Assembly (NCBI RefSeq): GCF_032921865.1
Contig: NZ_CP136684.1
Location: 4,316,501 to 4,380,500 of the forward strand
From: Thalassospira lucentensis
Lineage (GTDB): Bacteria; Pseudomonadota; Alphaproteobacteria; Rhodospirillales; Thalassospiraceae
Direction of reading: 5' to 3'
Length of the DNA: 64,000 nucleotides
In this document: positions 36,493 to 45,696 of the stretch, in pieces
Position numbering within the stretch: the stretch's first letter is position 1
Layout: the number at the start of each line of letters is the position of its first letter
Position numbers and translations under genes: made by a program
Notes under the pieces: generated by a model
Seen by the model: only the letters and a program-made list of their open reading frames with translations
The model's database searches: none
Told to the model about the DNA's origin: nothing

Positions 36493-36819
36493 TCACTCCT
36501 TCTCTAACGTGCACTGCAGCGGGTGCTGGTTTTGCCGCGCCAGATCCATGACCTGGTTGACCTTGGTTTCCGCAATTTCATAGGTAAAGACACCACATAC
36601 CCCGACCCCCTTGCGGTGAACCTGAAGCATAATCGCGGTCGCCTCTTCCCGGCCTTTTTCAAAGAACCGTTCAAGCACATGGACAACGAATTCCATGGGG
36701 GTGTAGTCGTCATTCAGCAACAGCACCTTGTACATGGACGGCTTCTTCGTCTTTGGCCGTGTCTTCGTTACGATCCCCGTGTTCGGGAGACCACCACCGT
36801 CATTGTCCTGTTCACTCAT
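36493..36819 (-). CDS. clpS: ATP-dependent Clp protease adaptor ClpS
   Basis: N-recognin that presents proteins with N-terminal Leu, Phe, Trp or Tyr to ClpA. The start [15 protein letters not shown] at 36819 gives 108 residues, as in other alphaproteobacteria; an ATG 17 codons upstream (36870) is possible. The binding core is complete: [23 protein letters not shown] (Asn-Asp-Asp at the N-degron pocket), [23 protein letters not shown]. The gene is three bases from clpA and cotranscribed. Confidence 0.96.
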   Translation of the reverse strand: MSEQDNDGGGLPNTGIVTKTRPKTKKPSMYKVLLLNDDYTPMEFVVHVLERFFEKGREEATAIMLQVHRKGVGVCGVFTYEIAETKVNQVMDLARQNQHPLQCTLEKE

Positions 36820-37000
36820 AATCTGCTTACCGGAACCCTTTTGTTCTGCATTGTCTCCATGATAGGTCATTGAACATCTGTTTCAAAGTCCGCAGCGACA
36901 AAACGCTTATTAACCTCATCCCAAATTCATGTAGGCCGAGATTGACGCGGTGCAAGATCATCAGCAAAACTTCATCGGTTTTGCCGTAAATATCAGTGCA

Positions 37001-37040
37001 AAAACAAAAAAACGGACATGATCCGCCGACCATGTCCGTT
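37001..37040 (-). terminator. Intrinsic terminator after the phasin gene
   Basis: 10-bp stem AACGGACATG / CATGTCCGTT with a 10-base loop, followed on the minus strand by TTTTTGTTTT. Confidence 0.85.
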
Positions 37041-37083
37041 CCGGTACGTTAATGCAGCAAACCTTGCCCTGCGTCAGGTGCGC

Positions 37084-38445
37084 TTATTTAAGCGGCACTC
37101 CTGCGGCTTTGCTCATTGCGGCAAACCCGTCGGAAAAGGCTGCAAACATCATTTTCTGAATTTTCTCGCCCTCCGACATGCCGGATTCGACATAGCGTTT
37201 AAAGATACGCTCGTTCAGTTCCTGCAGTTCAGAGAGGCTTCCAACCTTTGCAAGCGCTTCGAGGTCAGCCTGCGAAGCATCCATTTCGCGTTGCGCCCAG
37301 GAAACCAGTTCAGCCCCGAATGAACCGCTTTTTTCCATCAGGTCGGTCGACATCTGCCAAACGCCATCGAGACTTTTCTGCTGCGTCTCGATCAGTTCTT
37401 CGTATCTGGCCATCATATGCGTACCGGCATCGGAAAACACATCTGCCTGTTCGGTGAACTTTTCGGCCATCTGGGCGATAACATCATTGGCAGCGGTCAT
37501 GCTGCCTTCGAAAGCATCCTGGGTCGCGGCAACCATGGCATCGACTTCGGGTGCCTTCCAGAGCTCCGCGAACGGCTCAAGCGTCATCATGCCAAATGCA
37601 GTCACATCAGGGGCATCGACCTTGGCAGCGGCAGTTGCCGGCTTTGCCGTGACCTTGACCTCAACAGTGGCTTTCTCAGTTGGGTTATCCTTCGGCGCAG
37701 CCTTCGCCACCGTAGCCGATTTAACAGTGGCAGCCGGTTTCTGTTCCTCTGTCACGATCGTAGCCTTCTTTACAGGTTGAGCCGTTTGGGCAGCGGCAGC
37801 AGGCGCCTTATTGCCAGAAACGGACGATTTGGATGTGCCTGCTGTTTTTGAAGTCGAAACAGCGGGCTTTTTCGACTTGGCAATGACCTTGGGGCGGCTG
37901 GCAGGCTTGGGACTTGTCGAAACTTCTTCCTTGGCCTTTGCCGACGTGGCCCCGGTGGATGTGCGCCCCTTTGACGGGGAACTTTTGGCATCAATGTCGG
38001 TCACGGCTGCCTTTGTCTGCGAATCGTTTGCCGGTTCAGGTTTTGCTTGCGGTTTCGCCTCAGCCTTGTTTTCTGTCTCAGCGGGTTTTACCGCCTCCTC
38101 GGCCTTCGCCGGGGCCGCAGTATTCTGTGACGCGGCAGAGGATGCTTTCTTTGTCTCCGGCTTCACATCATCGGGTTTCGATGTCTTGGCCACAGCCTTT
38201 GGCGGTTCTTCCATGGGGGTCTGACGCAAGGCTTCTGCTTCCAGCGCACTAGAAGTTGTGACCACACGCTTTGGACGCGCCGCCGGGCTTTCGGTAATTT
38301 CGACTGCCGCGGCCTTTGCCGGGGCTGCAGTCGACTTTTTGCTAACACCGGAAGGCGTTTTCTGTGCTGTCTTTGCACGAGGTGAGGTTTTGGTTCGGGT
38401 TGTTTTAGCTGAACCGGGCGCAGTTTTTTTGCGAGGAGTCACCAT
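37084..38445 (-). CDS. Phasin family protein with long basic low-complexity N-terminal half
   Basis: 453 residues from the ATG at 38445, which has a perfect AGGAGG seven bases upstream. Residues ~1-300 are disordered and rich in Lys, Ala, Pro, Thr (TPRKKTAPGSAKTTRTKTS...), like histone H1 or PhaF tails. The C-terminal ~145 residues are the Phasin_2 domain (FAELWKAPEVDAMVAATQDA, EQADVFSDAGTHMMARYEEL). Phasins coat polyhydroxyalkanoate granules; PhaF-like basic tails also bind DNA and help share granules between daughters. That role here is inference. The gene stands alone. Confidence 0.85.
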   Translation of the reverse strand: MVTPRKKTAPGSAKTTRTKTSPRAKTAQKTPSGVSKKSTAAPAKAAAVEITESPAARPKRVVTTSSALEAEALRQTPMEEPPKAVAKTSKPDDVKPETKKASSAASQNTAAPAKAEEAVKPAETENKAEAKPQAKPEPANDSQTKAAVTDIDAKSSPSKGRTSTGATSAKAKEEVSTSPKPASRPKVIAKSKKPAVSTSKTAGTSKSSVSGNKAPAAAAQTAQPVKKATIVTEEQKPAATVKSATVAKAAPKDNPTEKATVEVKVTAKPATAAAKVDAPDVTAFGMMTLEPFAELWKAPEVDAMVAATQDAFEGSMTAANDVIAQMAEKFTEQADVFSDAGTHMMARYEELIETQQKSLDGVWQMSTDLMEKSGSFGAELVSWAQREMDASQADLEALAKVGSLSELQELNERIFKRYVESGMSEGEKIQKMMFAAFSDGFAAMSKAAGVPLK

Positions 38446-38689
38446 GTGTCGACCTCCTAGGACTGGGCTTGGCATTCAAATTAATGCTGCATCGCAACAT
38501 AACCCTAGATGGAACAACCTCACCTCGTCAAGGTGGCTTTGGTGACATTTTTATTTGAAGGATCACGTTAATCGGTGCCGATGAACCTGACGATCTGTAA
38601 CCACGAAAATCGATTTTCAAAAACCGGATTTCGTTCAATTGCTTAGATGGAAAGTTACGCTAATCCTTATATTCAGCAGTCATGAAAAC

Positions 38690-38721
38690 AAAAATGGCAC
38701 ATGATATCACGTGCCATTTTT
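38690..38721 (-). terminator. Intrinsic terminator after the 38748 lipoprotein gene
   Basis: Perfect 11-bp stem AAAAATGGCAC / GTGCCATTTTT around 10 bases; poly-U on either strand. The gap 38446-38689 upstream of the phasin gene shows only an AT-rich putative promoter stretch. Confidence 0.85.
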
Positions 38722-38747
38722 GTTGGTGTTATTTGCCCTGAAAATTC

Positions 38748-39497
38748 TTATCGCAGCTGATTTCCGCGAACCGTGCGATAGAAATAGCGAGACTCGGCCT
38801 GCTTGTCATTCTTGCTGTAAAACGGATCAGGCTGCTTTGGCGTGCCGAATGCTGGCGGCTGGGGCAATGGTTTCTCCAACCCCGAAAGATTTTCCAGCAC
38901 ATTCGGGAAAGTCAAAGCGCGCAAATCGTCCTTGGCAGACGTCCAGGCTGCCAGCGTGATGTTTTGTGACGAACATCCGATCGCAACCCAGTAATAGTCG
39001 TCGGAATGCAGGCGCAATCCGTCACGGCTTTGATATCCGAAACCGTCGGACTGAAGCGCGTCGGTTAGGGCAAGATATTGCCCGCGCGACAGGTTTTCCC
39101 GCGATTCTGTACCACCGAAAGCACCAAGAGGTGCTGTTACCTCGACATTCACCTCGCTGACGTCAAGCGGACCAAATATCCGTGACACCATTTCAAACTG
39201 CTCTGCGCCGTTCTTGGGAATAAGATCGTAGCTGCGCGTTTCCTTATAATAATCAGCATTGTAGACAAGGCGAATCCGTCCTTCTGCGTCCCCGGCAGAA
39301 CAGGCGGTTCGAATGTCATCCGCATTGATAAACGAGAACCAGGTTCCCTTGCGCACCAGGGGATTTTCGATATCGCTTGTACCGGTAAAGCTGCATGCTG
39401 AAAGAGCAATCAGTCCGGCTGCAGAAAGGGCACTTCCTCTTAAAATTGATGATTTTGTTCTTATCTTACTGACAACAGACATTATTTTTTTACGCAT
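38748..39497 (-). CDS. Putative lipoprotein of unknown function
   Basis: 249 residues from the ATG at 39497 (GAGG five bases upstream). The leader is long and basic, then a lipobox: SILRGSALSAAGLIALSAC. The mature protein has PLVRKGTWFSFINADDIRTAC, LVYNADYYKETRSYDLIP and an SDDYYWVAIGCSSQNITLAAW segment with conserved-looking cysteines. I do not recognise a named family. It is divergent from the DD-carboxypeptidase gene with 175 bases between, which should hold both promoters. Confidence 0.65.
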   Translation of the reverse strand: MRKKIMSVVSKIRTKSSILRGSALSAAGLIALSACSFTGTSDIENPLVRKGTWFSFINADDIRTACSAGDAEGRIRLVYNADYYKETRSYDLIPKNGAEQFEMVSRIFGPLDVSEVNVEVTAPLGAFGGTESRENLSRGQYLALTDALQSDGFGYQSRDGLRLHSDDYYWVAIGCSSQNITLAAWTSAKDDLRALTFPNVLENLSGLEKPLPQPPAFGTPKQPDPFYSKNDKQAESRYFYRTVRGNQLR

Positions 39498-39672
39498 TCG
39501 ATCCTCGATTTTTAACCTTTTGCCGGATATAAATTGAGACTGACGAAAAAATGAGACCGCAACAAGGCGGCAAATCAGTTTATCGGGACACGTGTTAAGC
39601 ATTTTTTTAATGCCGTGATGAGATACTGATCATATTTCGTCTTGGGGATCACCGTAAAGCCGAGCCCGTCAA

Positions 39673-40983
39673 ATGCGTTTTAAGACCCGTCTTGGGCCAA
39701 AAGCGATGGCCACCGTTAGAACTGATGAAAGTCAATCGATCTGGCAATTGCAAGGTCGCAGGATTTATTGTGCCCTGTCCGTGATGATGCTGATCATTGC
39801 TGCTGTTGTGTTTACAACGCCGGCTGCGATGGCGCGTACCTATACCGCGATGGTTATCGATGCCGAAACCGGCGATATTCTGCATGAATATCGCGCCGAT
39901 CATAAAGTTTATCCGGCGTCACTGACCAAGATCATGACGCTTTACATGCTGTTTGATGCACTTGATTCCGGCAAGGTATCGCTTTCGACCCGCATGGAAG
40001 TTTCCAAACGTGCATGGGGCCAGGCGCCTTCGAAACTTGGTCTTCAGCCCGGTGAAAAAATTTCGGTCGAAGATGCCATTCTGGCGCTCGTGACGAAATC
40101 GGCAAATGACATTGCCGTTGTAGTCGCCGAACATCTTGGCGGGACCGAGATAAAGTTTGCCCAGATGATGACAGCCAAGGCGCGTCAGATCGGTATGAAA
40201 AACACCACCTTCCGCAATGCATCGGGTCTTCCGAACCGCGGCCAGCTGACCACGGCGCGCGATATGATCCGCCTTGCCGTGTCGCTGCGGAAGGATTACG
40301 GCAACTATTACCATTATTTCAGCACCCAGAAGTTCAGCTATGGCAAGCGTACTTATGGCAACCATAACAACCTTCTGGCGTCCTACTACGGAACCGACGG
40401 GATCAAGACCGGCTATATCAATGCGTCGGGCTTTAACCTTGTAGCCTCGGTCAATCGCAATGGCCGCCGGTTGATTGGTGTTGTCTTTGGTGGCCGGACG
40501 GCCCGGTCGCGCGATGACCAGATGAAGAAGCTTCTTGATCAGGCGTATCTTGACCTCAAGAAAGATGGCGAGATCATCGCGCCGCGTCCTCGCATCAGCC
40601 CCGATGGCAAAATTCTTCCGGCTGATACACAGCTTTTGATGGCCAAACAGAACAATGCGAACGAGGTTGAACAGCCCGGCCGCATCGACACTGAAACGGT
40701 TGTTGCCCGCCTTTCGCCTGAAACTGGCGGCTGGGGCATTCAGGTTGGTGCATTTAGCGATCAGCGACGCGCACAGGAAGCCGTCCTTGCCGCGGCACGC
40801 ACAGCACCCGATGTTCTGCGCCTGACCCGTGCGGCGGTTGAACAGCAAAGCAACGGATCCGGCATTGTTTACCGCGCCCGTTTGCTTGGATTTGGTGGCG
40901 AACAGGAAGCGCGCAGTGCCTGTGCTGCCCTTCGCAAGGAAAAGGTCGCATGCATCCCGGTTAACGCCGGTGACGCGGGATAA
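39673..40983 (+). CDS. dacC: D-alanyl-D-alanine carboxypeptidase with C-terminal SPOR domain
   Basis: A 436-residue low-molecular-weight PBP that trims the terminal D-Ala of peptidoglycan stems. An uncleaved or signal-type hydrophobic segment (ALSVMMLIIAAVVFTTPAAMA) precedes the S11 peptidase domain with SLTK (PASLTKIMTLYML), SAN (VTKSANDIAVVVAEHLGG) and KTG (YGTDGIKTGYINASGFNLV). Residues ~350-432 form a SPOR domain (GWGIQVGAFSDQRRAQEAVLAA) that binds denuded septal glycan. So the enzyme should work at the division site. Gene symbol by similarity of type only. Confidence 0.93.
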   Translation: MRFKTRLGPKAMATVRTDESQSIWQLQGRRIYCALSVMMLIIAAVVFTTPAAMARTYTAMVIDAETGDILHEYRADHKVYPASLTKIMTLYMLFDALDSGKVSLSTRMEVSKRAWGQAPSKLGLQPGEKISVEDAILALVTKSANDIAVVVAEHLGGTEIKFAQMMTAKARQIGMKNTTFRNASGLPNRGQLTTARDMIRLAVSLRKDYGNYYHYFSTQKFSYGKRTYGNHNNLLASYYGTDGIKTGYINASGFNLVASVNRNGRRLIGVVFGGRTARSRDDQMKKLLDQAYLDLKKDGEIIAPRPRISPDGKILPADTQLLMAKQNNANEVEQPGRIDTETVVARLSPETGGWGIQVGAFSDQRRAQEAVLAAARTAPDVLRLTRAAVEQQSNGSGIVYRARLLGFGGEQEARSACAALRKEKVACIPVNAGDAG

Positions 40984-41006
40984 TATTCCGGACATAAACA
41001 TCAAAG

Positions 41007-41039
41007 AGCCCGCTGAATTGCTTCAGCGGGCTTTTTTTT
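41007..41039. terminator. Intrinsic terminator after the DD-carboxypeptidase gene
   Basis: 11-bp stem AGCCCGCTGAA / TTCAGCGGGCT followed by seven T. It lies between converging genes and may also close the pgm-ugd-galU unit. Confidence 0.92.
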
Positions 41040-41059
41040 ATCGTCCTGATCAGAACAGC

Positions 41060-42475
41060 CTAGTGGCCACCACCCGATGCAAAGAAATCATCGGAGGACA
41101 GACCGCTTTTTTGAAGCTGAGCGGTGACTTGCGTTTTCAGCCGCTTCAGACCGTTTTCATCGGCAGCCTCGCAACGGGCGACGATTGCAGGCTGGGTGTT
41201 GGATGCACGCAGCAGCCACCAGCCGTCATCGGTGCTGACGCGAACGCCGTCAATGCCGCTGACTTCGGCACCGGCTTCGGACAAGCGACCACGCACCTCT
41301 TCGATCAGGGCGAACTTGCGATCATCCGGGCAGTCGATACGGGTTTCCGGGGTATTGACCGCCACGGGCATGGCATCGCGCCAATCATCAAGGCTTTTGC
41401 CGCTCTGGACCAGAATGCGATACAGCCGCACAGCAGCATACATCGCATCATCATAGCCATAGTAACGCTCGGCAAAGAAGATATGGCCGCTCATTTCACC
41501 GGCAATCGGCGCTTTTGATTCAACCATTTTGGTTTTGATCAGTGAATGGCCGGTCTTCCACATGATGGCGTTGCCGCCAAGACGGGTAACCTCGTCAAAC
41601 AGTGTCTGGCTGGCTTTGACATCGGCAATAATCGATGCGCCCGGCAGGCGCCCGAGAACGTCGGCGGCATAAATCTGCAGCAGCTGATCGCCCCACAAAA
41701 CACGGCCCAGCCCGTCAACAACACCGATACGGTCACCGTCACCGTCAAAGGCAACGCCCCAGTCCGCATTCAGCGATGCCACCTTGGCCTTCAGATCGAC
41801 CAGATTGGCCTCGACCGTCGGGTCCGGGTGATGGTTTGGGAAAGTGCCATCGATCTCGTCAAACAGCAGATGGTGGTTGCCCGGAAGCTTTGCGGTCAGT
41901 TTGCGAACCACGTCGCCCGCAGCACCATTGCCACAGTCCCAGACAATTGTCATCGGCCTGGCAACATCGCAATCCAGCTCGGCCAGCAAACGTTCGACAT
42001 AACGATCTTCGATGTCGATATCACTGATTGCGCCATTTCCGGTTTCGAAATCACCCGAGGCGGCAATCCGGCCCAGTTCCTGAATGGCTTCGCCAAACAC
42101 CGATTGCCCGGCATTGAGCATCTTGAAACCGTTGTAATTTGACGGATTATGCGAACCGGTCACCATGATGCCGGCGTCGGTTTTCTGATCATAAACCGTA
42201 AAATACAGCATCGGGGTTGGTCCACGCCCGATCCGAACCACATCGCAGCCCGTCGACGCAATCCCTTCGACAAGGGCGCTTGCCAGTTCGGGCGAACTCA
42301 GACGTCCATCCCGGCCAACGGCAACACGTTTCCCGCCAGACTGGCGCACCTTGGTACCGAATGCCTTGCCAAGAGCAAGCGCATCGGCCGCGTGCAGGGT
42401 TTCGCCCACGACACCGCGCACATCATATTCGCGCAATACGGAAGGATCAAAATTGTGTCCGGCAGAGATGGTCAT
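41060..42475 (-). CDS. Phosphomannomutase/phosphoglucomutase
   Basis: A 471-residue alpha-D-phosphohexomutase. Start block MTISAGHNFDPSVLREYDVRG; active phosphoserine loop MVTGSHNPSNYNGFKM; metal loop FDGDGDRIGVVD; sugar loop GEMSGHIFFAERY; and phosphate-binding loop VRVSTDDGWWLLRASNTQP. This is the AlgC/ManB-type enzyme that makes mannose-1-P and glucose-1-P. It lies eight bases from ugd and completes a glucose-6-P to UDP-glucuronate route with galU and ugd. Confidence 0.94.
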   Translation of the reverse strand: MTISAGHNFDPSVLREYDVRGVVGETLHAADALALGKAFGTKVRQSGGKRVAVGRDGRLSSPELASALVEGIASTGCDVVRIGRGPTPMLYFTVYDQKTDAGIMVTGSHNPSNYNGFKMLNAGQSVFGEAIQELGRIAASGDFETGNGAISDIDIEDRYVERLLAELDCDVARPMTIVWDCGNGAAGDVVRKLTAKLPGNHHLLFDEIDGTFPNHHPDPTVEANLVDLKAKVASLNADWGVAFDGDGDRIGVVDGLGRVLWGDQLLQIYAADVLGRLPGASIIADVKASQTLFDEVTRLGGNAIMWKTGHSLIKTKMVESKAPIAGEMSGHIFFAERYYGYDDAMYAAVRLYRILVQSGKSLDDWRDAMPVAVNTPETRIDCPDDRKFALIEEVRGRLSEAGAEVSGIDGVRVSTDDGWWLLRASNTQPAIVARCEAADENGLKRLKTQVTAQLQKSGLSSDDFFASGGGH

Positions 42476-42483
42476 ATTCTAAC

Positions 42484-43800
42484 TTAGCCTCCGATTGATG
42501 CTCGCCCGATGCAGGAATAGCTGAAACCCTGTTCTGCCATTTCAGCGGGGTCATATACATTTCGCAAATCCACCACGATCGGGTGTTTCAAGGTTGATTT
42601 GATGCGATCCAGATCCATGCCGCGGAACTCGTTCCACTCGGTCAGGACCACCATCGCGTCGGCACCTTCAAGTGCTTCATAGGCGCTTTCACAGTAAAAG
42701 ATGTCTTCAAGAAGCTTTCTGGATTCCTCCATGGCTTCCGGGTCGAATGCCCGAACCGTTGCACCGGCAGCAATCAGGGCAGGAACAATATCAAGGCTTG
42801 GCGCATCACGCATATCATCGGTGTTTGGTTTGAAGGCCAGACCAAGGATGCCGATGGTTTTACCAGCAACCGAGCCGCCGCAAGCCGAAATGACGCGGTC
42901 GGCCATGGCTTTTTTGCGCCGCGCATTCACATCGACCACAGTTTCAATAATGCGCAACGGGCTATTATGTTCCTGCGCAGTGCGAACCAATGCCAGGGTA
43001 TCCTTCGGGAAGCATGACCCGCCGTAACCCGGCCCTGGATGCAGGAATTTCTTTCCTATGCGGCCATCAAGGCCAATCCCGCGCGCCACATCATGGACAT
43101 CGGCGCCAACTTTCTCACAAAGGTCGGCAATTTCATTGATGAACGTGATTTTGGCGGCTAGGAAAGTGTTAGCTGCGTATTTGATCATTTCCGACGTTTC
43201 ACGCGTGGTGAAAACAATCGGTGTTTCGATCAGATAAAGCGGGCGATACAAGTCGCGCATGACGTCTCGTGCGCGTTCATCGCTTGTCCCGATGACCACA
43301 CGATCCGGGCGCATAAAATCACCGATTGCCGATCCTTCGCGCAGGAATTCAGGGTTGGAAACCACGGCGAACTCCGCATCCGGACGGCGTTCACGAATAA
43401 TACGTTCGACTTCACGACCCGTGCCCACAGGTACTGTCGATTTGGTCACGATGACGGTGAAGCCTTCGATAGCGTCGGCAATTTCTTCGGCAGCAGCATA
43501 AACGTAGCTGAGATCGGCGTGACCATCACCACGGCGGGTCGGTGTTCCGACTGCAATGAAGATTGCCTCGGCACCTTTCACCCCTTCCTTAAGATCGGTA
43601 GTGAATTTCAGGCGCCCGGCTTTCACGTTGTTTTCGACAAGAACATCCAGCCCCGGTTCGTAGATCGGCATGATGCCGTCTTCGAGACGGGCTATCTTGT
43701 TTTCGTCCTTGTCCACACAAATGACTTCTGTGCCGAACTCCGAGAAACAGGCACCGGAAACGAGCCCCACATATCCGGTACCGATCATTGCTACGCGCAT
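42484..43800 (-). CDS. ugd: UDP-glucose 6-dehydrogenase
   Basis: Oxidises UDP-glucose to UDP-glucuronate for capsule, exopolysaccharide or lipid A modification. 438 residues: Rossmann MIGTGYVGLVSGACFSEFG, the catalytic lysine/asparagine region KYAANTFLAAKITFINE, the active cysteine in HPGPGYGGSCFPKDT, and the C-terminal UDP-binding domain (GLAFKPNTDDMRDAPSLDI). It is between galU and the phosphohexomutase gene. Confidence 0.96.
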   Translation of the reverse strand: MRVAMIGTGYVGLVSGACFSEFGTEVICVDKDENKIARLEDGIMPIYEPGLDVLVENNVKAGRLKFTTDLKEGVKGAEAIFIAVGTPTRRGDGHADLSYVYAAAEEIADAIEGFTVIVTKSTVPVGTGREVERIIRERRPDAEFAVVSNPEFLREGSAIGDFMRPDRVVIGTSDERARDVMRDLYRPLYLIETPIVFTTRETSEMIKYAANTFLAAKITFINEIADLCEKVGADVHDVARGIGLDGRIGKKFLHPGPGYGGSCFPKDTLALVRTAQEHNSPLRIIETVVDVNARRKKAMADRVISACGGSVAGKTIGILGLAFKPNTDDMRDAPSLDIVPALIAAGATVRAFDPEAMEESRKLLEDIFYCESAYEALEGADAMVVLTEWNEFRGMDLDRIKSTLKHPIVVDLRNVYDPAEMAEQGFSYSCIGRASIGG

Positions 43801-43827
43801 GAATTTTTACCCTGGTAGTGATGATAG

Positions 43828-43857
43828 CTGGCAGGAGTCTGTCCCGGCTCCTGCCAG
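43828..43857 (-). other. Hairpin between galU and ugd without U tract
   Basis: A perfect 10-bp inverted repeat CTGGCAGGAG / CTCCTGCCAG lies in the 78-base gap between the two genes. It lacks a T run on the minus strand, so it is more likely an mRNA-stabilising or differential-expression hairpin than a terminator. Confidence 0.55.
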
Positions 43858-43878
43858 CATATTTGAAATTGGTATCTG

Positions 43879-44766
43879 TTATTCTGCGGCTTCGCCTTCG
43901 GCGAACTCGTGAATGAGATTGCGAACGTCGTCGCGCATGTCTTCGCGTGCGAGCGCAAAGGACATGGTCGCCTTGAGGAAGCCGATCTTGTTACCGCAGT
44001 CAAAACGACGGCCTTCGAAGCGATAGCCATAGAAAGGTACTTTTCCGATCATGGCGGCCAGTGCGTCGGTCAACTGGATTTCGTTACCAGCCCCGCGCGG
44101 AATATTTTCAAGGGTGTCAAAGATGCCCGGATCAAGAATATAGCGACCAATGGCCGACAGGGTTGATGGTGCGTCTTCGGGTTTCGGTTTTTCGACCATG
44201 CCACATGCGCTGACCAGACGACCGTTGGTACCTTCGACTTCAAGCACACCGTAACGCTGGGTTTCCTCGCGCGGGACGTCCATAACGGCAACCATGTTGC
44301 CACCCGTGCGGCCATAACTTTCGACCATTTGCTTCATGCAGGGCACGTTTGACTGGATCAGGTCATCTGCCAGCAAGACGACGAAAGGCTCGTCACCGAC
44401 AAGAGATTTCGCACACAGAACGGCGTGACCAAGCCCCAGCGGATTGCCCTGACGGGTATAGGTCACACGACCGTTTTCCGGGATCATCGCAAGCGAGGTT
44501 TCCAGCGCATCATGCTTGCCGCGCTCCATCAGGATTGCTTCAAGTTCTGCGGAACGGTCAAAATGGTCTTCAATCGCGGTTTTGCCGCGACCGGTTACGA
44601 AAATGAATTCTTCGATGCCTGCCGCGATCGCCTCTTCAACGGCATACTGAATCAGCGGCTTGTCCACCACCGGCAACATTTCCTTGGGCATTGCCTTGGT
44701 TGCTGGCAAAAAACGGGTCCCCATACCCGCCACGGGGAATACAGCCTTCTTGATTCGCTTCGACAT
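43879..44766 (-). CDS. galU: UTP--glucose-1-phosphate uridylyltransferase
   Basis: Makes UDP-glucose from UTP and glucose-1-P. 295 residues from the ATG at 44766 with AGAGGAAAAGAGGC upstream. The nucleotide-binding start VFPVAGMGTRFLPATKA is followed by PKEMLPVVDKPLIQYAVEEA, TRQGNPLGLGHAVLCAKSLV and VLLADDLIQ. C-terminal EIQLTDALAAMIGK and the RRFDCGNKIGFLKATM end match the family. First gene of the galU-ugd-phosphohexomutase group. Confidence 0.96.
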   Translation of the reverse strand: MSKRIKKAVFPVAGMGTRFLPATKAMPKEMLPVVDKPLIQYAVEEAIAAGIEEFIFVTGRGKTAIEDHFDRSAELEAILMERGKHDALETSLAMIPENGRVTYTRQGNPLGLGHAVLCAKSLVGDEPFVVLLADDLIQSNVPCMKQMVESYGRTGGNMVAVMDVPREETQRYGVLEVEGTNGRLVSACGMVEKPKPEDAPSTLSAIGRYILDPGIFDTLENIPRGAGNEIQLTDALAAMIGKVPFYGYRFEGRRFDCGNKIGFLKATMSFALAREDMRDDVRNLIHEFAEGEAAE

Positions 44767-44880
44767 GCCTCTTTTCCTCTGTTTTGACCGCGTCATATCC
44801 GCCTCATCCGCATTCGGCCAATCTTATGCTTCTGCCACATTTCAAGAACGCGGATCAAGCGAACGCGCTGTTTGTTCAGT

Positions 44881-45696
44881 TCAATCTTTACAAAGCTGTA
44901 ACAGGAGGCTTCGGGCTGCATTGATTTTGGATGCAAGATAATCTGATCCGCCATGATCCGGGTGGACCGCCTTGATCAAGACCTGATAAGCCCGATTGAT
45001 ATCCTCGCGGGTTGCTCCTTCTGAAACACCCAGGATTTTTCGGGCCTCGCCTGCATTCATTTCTCCGCTGCGAAATCCGCTGCCAGCTTGCTCGCTATCG
45101 TTTCCGGCCCTGCCGTTTCCATTATTGTTCGCATCCCGGGATGCCTGCCAGTTCTGCCATCCCGAACAATCCGGACGACGCTCCAGATAGGTTTCCAGAA
45201 CTGTCTGGCTTTGATCTTGTGCACCGCAACAGTCATCATAAAGTGCCTGCAGCTCGTCAAGCCCGAGTGTATCCAGATCACGCTCGGCCATTGTGCCCTG
45301 CACCACCGTGCCGCCCAACTGGCCACTATCATGATCAAGATACATATGCAGATAATCCGTTTTTATTTCAGATACCCGGCCCGAACCGGCAGACGAGGGT
45401 CCTGATCGACCTCCACTGCCGCCCCATGACCGGGCAAAACCGAACATCCTGCGCAATAATGGCCACATTAAGCCGATTTTGAGGATTCTAACGAGGAAGG
45501 GTATGGCAGCAACAAGGGCGGCAACCATGGCGGCGAGCTTTCCGGTCAGAAGCAACCATGCTGCCAGCCCGCCCAGCAGCAGGACAACGACCCACAACCC
45601 GATCTTTCTGATGTCCTTTGGCTCGGCTGACGATAACCATCTGATGATAAATCCGGCAGCGACGAAAAGCCCTATCCCCAACAAGAACCATTGCAT
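44881..45696 (-). CDS. Membrane-anchored J-domain protein of the Pam18/TIM14 type
   Basis: 271 residues. Three hydrophobic segments lie at the N-terminus (MQWFLLGIGLFVAAGFII, IGLWVVVLLLGGLAAWLLL, MVAALVAAIPFLVRILKIG). A Gly/Ser linker and a helical region follow, and a compact J domain closes the chain at ~215-268 (ARKILGVSEGATREDINRAY, VHPDHGGSDYLASKINAA). The HPD motif stimulates an Hsp70, presumably DnaK. The HPDxGGSxYLAxKIN signature is that of mitochondrial Pam18 and its alphaproteobacterial relatives. The start codon overlaps the VWA-gene stop (TAATG). Confidence 0.9.
   Translation of the reverse strand: MQWFLLGIGLFVAAGFIIRWLSSAEPKDIRKIGLWVVVLLLGGLAAWLLLTGKLAAMVAALVAAIPFLVRILKIGLMWPLLRRMFGFARSWGGSGGRSGPSSAGSGRVSEIKTDYLHMYLDHDSGQLGGTVVQGTMAERDLDTLGLDELQALYDDCCGAQDQSQTVLETYLERRPDCSGWQNWQASRDANNNGNGRAGNDSEQAGSGFRSGEMNAGEARKILGVSEGATREDINRAYQVLIKAVHPDHGGSDYLASKINAARSLLLQLCKD

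Noticed and set aside
39498..39672. CtrA-like TTAA-N-TTAA site upstream of the DD-carboxypeptidase gene
   Set aside because: The spacing is eight bases, not seven, and the sequence is a T-run hairpin (GCATT/AATGC); too weak to call.
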